The translations under genes and the position numbers were made by a program. A stretch of DNA of 59,740 nt from Streptomyces bungoensis. Lineage in GTDB: Bacteria; Actinomycetota; Actinomycetes; Streptomycetales; Streptomycetaceae. Shown here in pieces: positions 56,913-59,740 of the stretch; the first letter of the stretch is position 1, and the number at the start of each line of letters is the position of its first letter. The notes below the pieces were generated by a model. It saw nothing but the letters and a program-made list of their open reading frames with translations. It was not told the DNA's origin and ran no database searches. The stretch covers positions 1-59,740 of the forward strand of contig NZ_KQ948880.1 of the NCBI RefSeq assembly GCF_001514215.1, read 5' to 3'.

Positions 56913-58930
56913 CCACGTGGACCCCGCCGTACGACGCGACGGCACCGGCGGCCGACCCGGCCGCCCCGCTCCTCGCCCGCCTCGCCGTCCTGCGCGACCG
57001 GGTCGCCCTGCTGGTCGAGCACCGCTCCGCCGACGATCCCACGGCCGGCGACCCGCTGCGCGGCCTGTACCTGTCGGAGGAGGCGGTACGGCACCTGCTG
57101 CGTCCGGCGGAGCCCGCGCCACCGGGTCCGCCCGGTCCCGCCGAACCGCCGGACGACCGCCTGGCGGCCCTGTCCGCCCGCCTCGGCCTGACCGAACTCG
57201 ACGCCGCCCTGCTCCTCATCGCCGTCGCCCCCGACCTGGACCGGTCCTTCGAGCCGCTGTACGGCTACCTCAACGACGACGTCAGCAGGCGGCGGGCCAC
57301 CGTGGCCCTCGCCCTCGACCTGTGCGGGATCGCCGCCCACTCGGCGGGCGCCCGGGCCCGGCTGCACCCCACGGCCCCGCTGCCCGCGCTCGGTCTGCTC
57401 GCGGTGGAGGAGCCCGAACGACCCTTCCTCAGCCGGTCGTTGCGTGTGCCCGACCGGCTCGTGGCCCACCTGCTGGGAGACGACACCCCCGACGCCGCGC
57501 TCACCGGCCACCTCCATCCGCTGCCGCCGCCCCCGGAGCCGGACGGCGAGGAGCCCGGCGGGGACGGCGACTTCACGCGCTTCGCGCACCGGCTGGCCGC
57601 CCGGCTCGCCGGGCCCCCGCTCACCGCCTACCTGCGCGAGGGCCGGGAGGGCGACGGGCTAGCCTGTGCCGCCGCCGCCCTGGACACGGCGGGCCTGGCC
57701 GGCGTGCGCTTCTCGGGCCCCGAGGACCGGGTGCCCGAGCTGCTGCGGGAGGCGCGGCTGGGCGGGCACGCCGTCGTGGTCTCCGGGCTGCCCGAGCAGC
57801 CCGCCGCCCTGCTCCGGCAGCTCCGGGCGGCCCCCGACGTCACCGTGCTGATCACCGGGCCGCGCCCGTACGACCCCCAGTGGTCCGAGCAGGACCCGCT
57901 CGTCCTGGAGGTGCCCGGGCGCCGCGCGGGGGTGGTGGGCGCCTGGTCGGCCGTCCTCGGCGCGCGGCCCGGCTTCGACCTGGCGGCCACCGTCGCCCCG
58001 TACCACCTTCCCGACGACCGCGCCGCCCGGGCCGCCCACGCCGCCCGGGCGCTGGCCGGCTTCGACGGCACCCCGCTCTCCCCCGCCCACCTGCGTGTCG
58101 CCGCCCGCCAGCAGTCCGCCTCCGGACTGGAACAGCACGCCCGCCGGATCCGGCCCGCCGTCGACTGGACCGACCTGGTGCTGCCCGACCGCCCGCTGAC
58201 CCAGCTGCGGGAGCTCGCCCTGCGCGCCCGGCACCGCGACCGGGTCCTGGGCGACTGGCGGCTCAGCGCGGGCGGCGGCCGGGGCCGGGGCGTGCTGGGC
58301 CTGTTCGCGGGCGAGTCCGGCACCGGCAAGACCCTCTCGGCGGAGGTGGTCGCGGCCGAGCTGGGCCTCGACCTCTACGTGGTCCAGCTGTCGTCCGTGG
58401 TCGACAAGTACGTCGGCGAGACCGAGAAGAACCTCGAGCGCATCTTCACCGAGGCCGACCGGACGGACGCCGTGCTCCTCTTCGACGAGGCCGACGCCGT
58501 CTTCGGCAAGCGGTCCGAGGTGAAGGACTCCCACGACCGGTACGCCAACATGGAGAGCGCCTACCTGCTCCAGCGGCTGGAGTCCTTCGACGGCATCGCC
58601 CTGCTCACCACCAACCTGCGCGCCAACATCGACGAGGCGTTCACCCGGCGCCTGGACCTGGTGGTCGACTTCCCCTTCCCCGACGCAGGCCAGCGCCTCG
58701 CCCTGTGGCGGCACAGCCTGTCCCACGTGCCGTGCGCCGACGGCGTCGACGCCGGGCCGGTGGCCGCCGACTTCGAGCTGGCCGGCGGCTCCATCCGCAG
58801 CGCGGTGGTCACCGCCGCGTACCTCGCCGCCGGCCGCGGCGACCTCGTCACCTCGGCGGACCTCCTGGAGGGCGCCCGCCGCGAGTACCGCAAGGCGGGC
58901 CGGCTGCTGCCGGGCGAGGGCGCCTGGTAG
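56909..58930 (+). CDS. AAA+ ATPase of eCIS type (Pvc15/Afp15-like)
   Basis: This 673-residue protein has an N-terminal helical domain (LGLTELDAALLLIAVAPDLDRSFEPLYGYLNDDVSRRRAT) typical of the ATPases in contractile injection clusters, a degenerate first nucleotide-binding region, and a functional C-terminal AAA+ module. Walker A is GESGTGKT at 468-475. Walker B is LLFDEADAVF, with Asp526/Glu527. Sensor 1 is in LLTTNLRANID and an arginine-finger-like FTRRLD follows. It is thought to act in cargo loading or particle assembly. GTG 56909 overlaps the DUF4255 stop. It is a ClpX/FtsH-unrelated cytosolic ATPase. Confidence 0.9.
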   Translation: MTTWTPPYDATAPAADPAAPLLARLAVLRDRVALLVEHRSADDPTAGDPLRGLYLSEEAVRHLLRPAEPAPPGPPGPAEPPDDRLAALSARLGLTELDAALLLIAVAPDLDRSFEPLYGYLNDDVSRRRATVALALDLCGIAAHSAGARARLHPTAPLPALGLLAVEEPERPFLSRSLRVPDRLVAHLLGDDTPDAALTGHLHPLPPPPEPDGEEPGGDGDFTRFAHRLAARLAGPPLTAYLREGREGDGLACAAAALDTAGLAGVRFSGPEDRVPELLREARLGGHAVVVSGLPEQPAALLRQLRAAPDVTVLITGPRPYDPQWSEQDPLVLEVPGRRAGVVGAWSAVLGARPGFDLAATVAPYHLPDDRAARAAHAARALAGFDGTPLSPAHLRVAARQQSASGLEQHARRIRPAVDWTDLVLPDRPLTQLRELALRARHRDRVLGDWRLSAGGGRGRGVLGLFAGESGTGKTLSAEVVAAELGLDLYVVQLSSVVDKYVGETEKNLERIFTEADRTDAVLLFDEADAVFGKRSEVKDSHDRYANMESAYLLQRLESFDGIALLTTNLRANIDEAFTRRLDLVVDFPFPDAGQRLALWRHSLSHVPCADGVDAGPVAADFELAGGSIRSAVVTAAYLAAGRGDLVTSADLLEGARREYRKAGRLLPGEGAW

Positions 58931-58947
58931 CTCCGGCGCCAGGGGCC

Positions 58948-59740
58948 CTAGTCCTGCAGCCGCCACTTCTGGTTGGGCGTGCCGGCGCAGGTCCACAGCT
59001 GCAGTTTCGTCCCGTTGCCGGTGCCGTTGTCGACCGCGTCCACGCACTTGTCGGCCTGCGGGTTCACCAGGTCGCCTCGGGTGCTCAGCACGAACTGCTG
59101 GGCCGGGTTGCCGCTGCACCGGGCCAGCTGGATCGCCGCCCCGTCGTCCTTGGAGCCCCAGGCCACGTCCATGCACAGGCCGAGGGAACGCACGGTGCCG
59201 TCGCCGCGGAAGTCCCACTTCTGGTTGGCGCTGCCCGCGCAGTCCCACAGCTGCAGCCGGGTGCCGTCCTTGCCCTTGCCGCCCTGCGCGTCGGTGACGT
59301 CGACGCACCGGTTCGACGCCTGCCCGATGATCAGCTGCCCGACGGCGGCGGCCGCGGTCTGCTCGGGGACGGCCTTCGCCCCGCCCGGCTTCTGGCCGCC
59401 GCCGCCCGAGCCGGAGGAGTCCGAGCCGCCACCCGGCTGCTTCGAGCCCCCCGACCCGCTCGGCCGCTCGCTCCGCTCCCCACCACCAGGTATCGGAACG
59501 GACGCCTCCGGTGCCGCCGGAGTCAGCAGGGGGCTCGGCGAACGGGTGGGTGCAAGGGTACTGCCGGCTTCGACGACCTTCTCGGTGGCGCCGGTGCTCA
59601 CGTTGGGCTTGTAGGCGAGCCACAGCATCACGAAGGTGATCGCCAGCGCCGTGATCACACCGAAGAAGGTGGCGAGCCAGCGGGGAAGGAACCCGCGCTG
59701 GACGTACGTCCCCTCCACGGGCAGCGGCTCGACGCCCGAG
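58948..59740 (-). CDS. Membrane-anchored ricin-type beta-trefoil lectin, 5' end outside window
   Basis: The visible 263 residues begin in frame at the window edge. A GTG at 59718 is possible but has no ribosome binding site, so the gene probably extends further upstream. Near the front is one transmembrane helix (FFGVITALAITFVMLWLAY), then a Ser/Gly/Pro-rich spacer of about 80 residues. A ricin B-type domain closes the protein with three repeats carrying CVDV/CMDV/CVDA and QxW-type ends (NQKWDF, AQQFVL, NQKWRL). The lectin would face outside and bind galactose/xylose-like sugars or glycans. It ends convergently 17 bp from the AAA ATPase and is likely an accessory of the eCIS cluster. Confidence 0.82.
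   Translation of the reverse strand, partial: SGVEPLPVEGTYVQRGFLPRWLATFFGVITALAITFVMLWLAYKPNVSTGATEKVVEAGSTLAPTRSPSPLLTPAAPEASVPIPGGGERSERPSGSGGSKQPGGGSDSSGSGGGGQKPGGAKAVPEQTAAAAVGQLIIGQASNRCVDVTDAQGGKGKDGTRLQLWDCAGSANQKWDFRGDGTVRSLGLCMDVAWGSKDDGAAIQLARCSGNPAQQFVLSTRGDLVNPQADKCVDAVDNGTGNGTKLQLWTCAGTPNQKWRLQD

Noticed and set aside
1..59740. CRISPR arrays, tRNA/rRNA genes, insertion sequences, integrase or attachment sites
   Set aside because: No repeat-spacer pattern, cloverleaf, transposase motif or terminal inverted repeats were noticed; the region boundaries show no direct-repeat scars by eye.

Overview
This is a 59.7 kb chromosomal window from a high-GC actinomycete, almost certainly a Streptomyces. 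The signs are strong GC bias at third codon positions, frequent GTG/TTG starts, twin-arginine lipoproteins, a LAL-type LuxR regulator, a class F sortase and a dxr-rseP-ispG cluster. No rRNA, tRNA, CRISPR array, transposase or integrase was seen. All functional calls come from reading motifs by eye; no database search was run.

Region 1 (1-4.9 kb) is core metabolism on the minus strand. It holds the start of ispG, then rseP and dxr (non-mevalonate isoprenoid synthesis plus a site-2 protease), then a large acyl-CoA dehydrogenase.

Region 2 (5.0-20.3 kb) is a self-contained glycan-degradation locus best explained as a xyloglucan utilisation locus. It contains a LacI-family regulator followed by GH31 (alpha-xylosidase type). 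A six-gene minus-strand operon follows: lipoprotein binding protein, two permeases, GH42 beta-galactosidase, GH95-like alpha-L-fucosidase and secreted GH12 endoglucanase. A divergent GH3 beta-glucosidase carries an unusual internal beta-trefoil-like insert. Four copies of the palindrome GAAGCGCTTC, two before lacI and two between the binding protein and GH3, tie the units into one regulon. Only GH12 has a clear signal peptide. The implied order is outside cleavage, import of decorated oligosaccharides, then intracellular trimming. No transporter ATPase is encoded here.

Region 3 (20.3-25.2 kb) holds an SDR oxidoreductase, a small ABM-domain protein with an FtsX-like ABC exporter and a TetR regulator (paired dyads upstream), and a Tat-exported CDP-diacylglycerol pyrophosphatase.

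Region 4 (25.2-41.2 kb) looks like a polyamine/GABA catabolic neighbourhood. It contains an aldehyde dehydrogenase, a PucR regulator, a membrane-anchored VirD4/FtsK-like ATPase, gabT, and an operon puuC-like aldehyde dehydrogenase-potD-potA-potB-potC-FAD oxidoreductase. Set into it are a PAP2 phosphatase and two cysteine-free ribosomal protein paralogues, L36 and L33.

Region 5 (41.2-47 kb) holds a NADAR protein, a DUF4190 membrane protein, an adenosine-deaminase-family enzyme (possibly aminodeoxyfutalosine deaminase), a glycerophosphodiester phosphodiesterase, an ECF sigma factor with a membrane partner, and a class F sortase with an adjacent APDTG-type substrate.

Region 6 (47-59.7 kb) appears to be the edge of an extracellular contractile injection system (eCIS) cluster. 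It holds a DUF4255/Pvc16-like protein overlapping an eCIS-type AAA+ ATPase, an atypical response regulator, a LAL regulator, a membrane-anchored ricin-type lectin running off the window, and a 1,708-residue protein. That protein has an N-terminal SAGNAA motif and about six degenerate internal repeats, and is a candidate eCIS cargo or accessory protein. Sheath, tube and baseplate genes would be expected just beyond the right edge.
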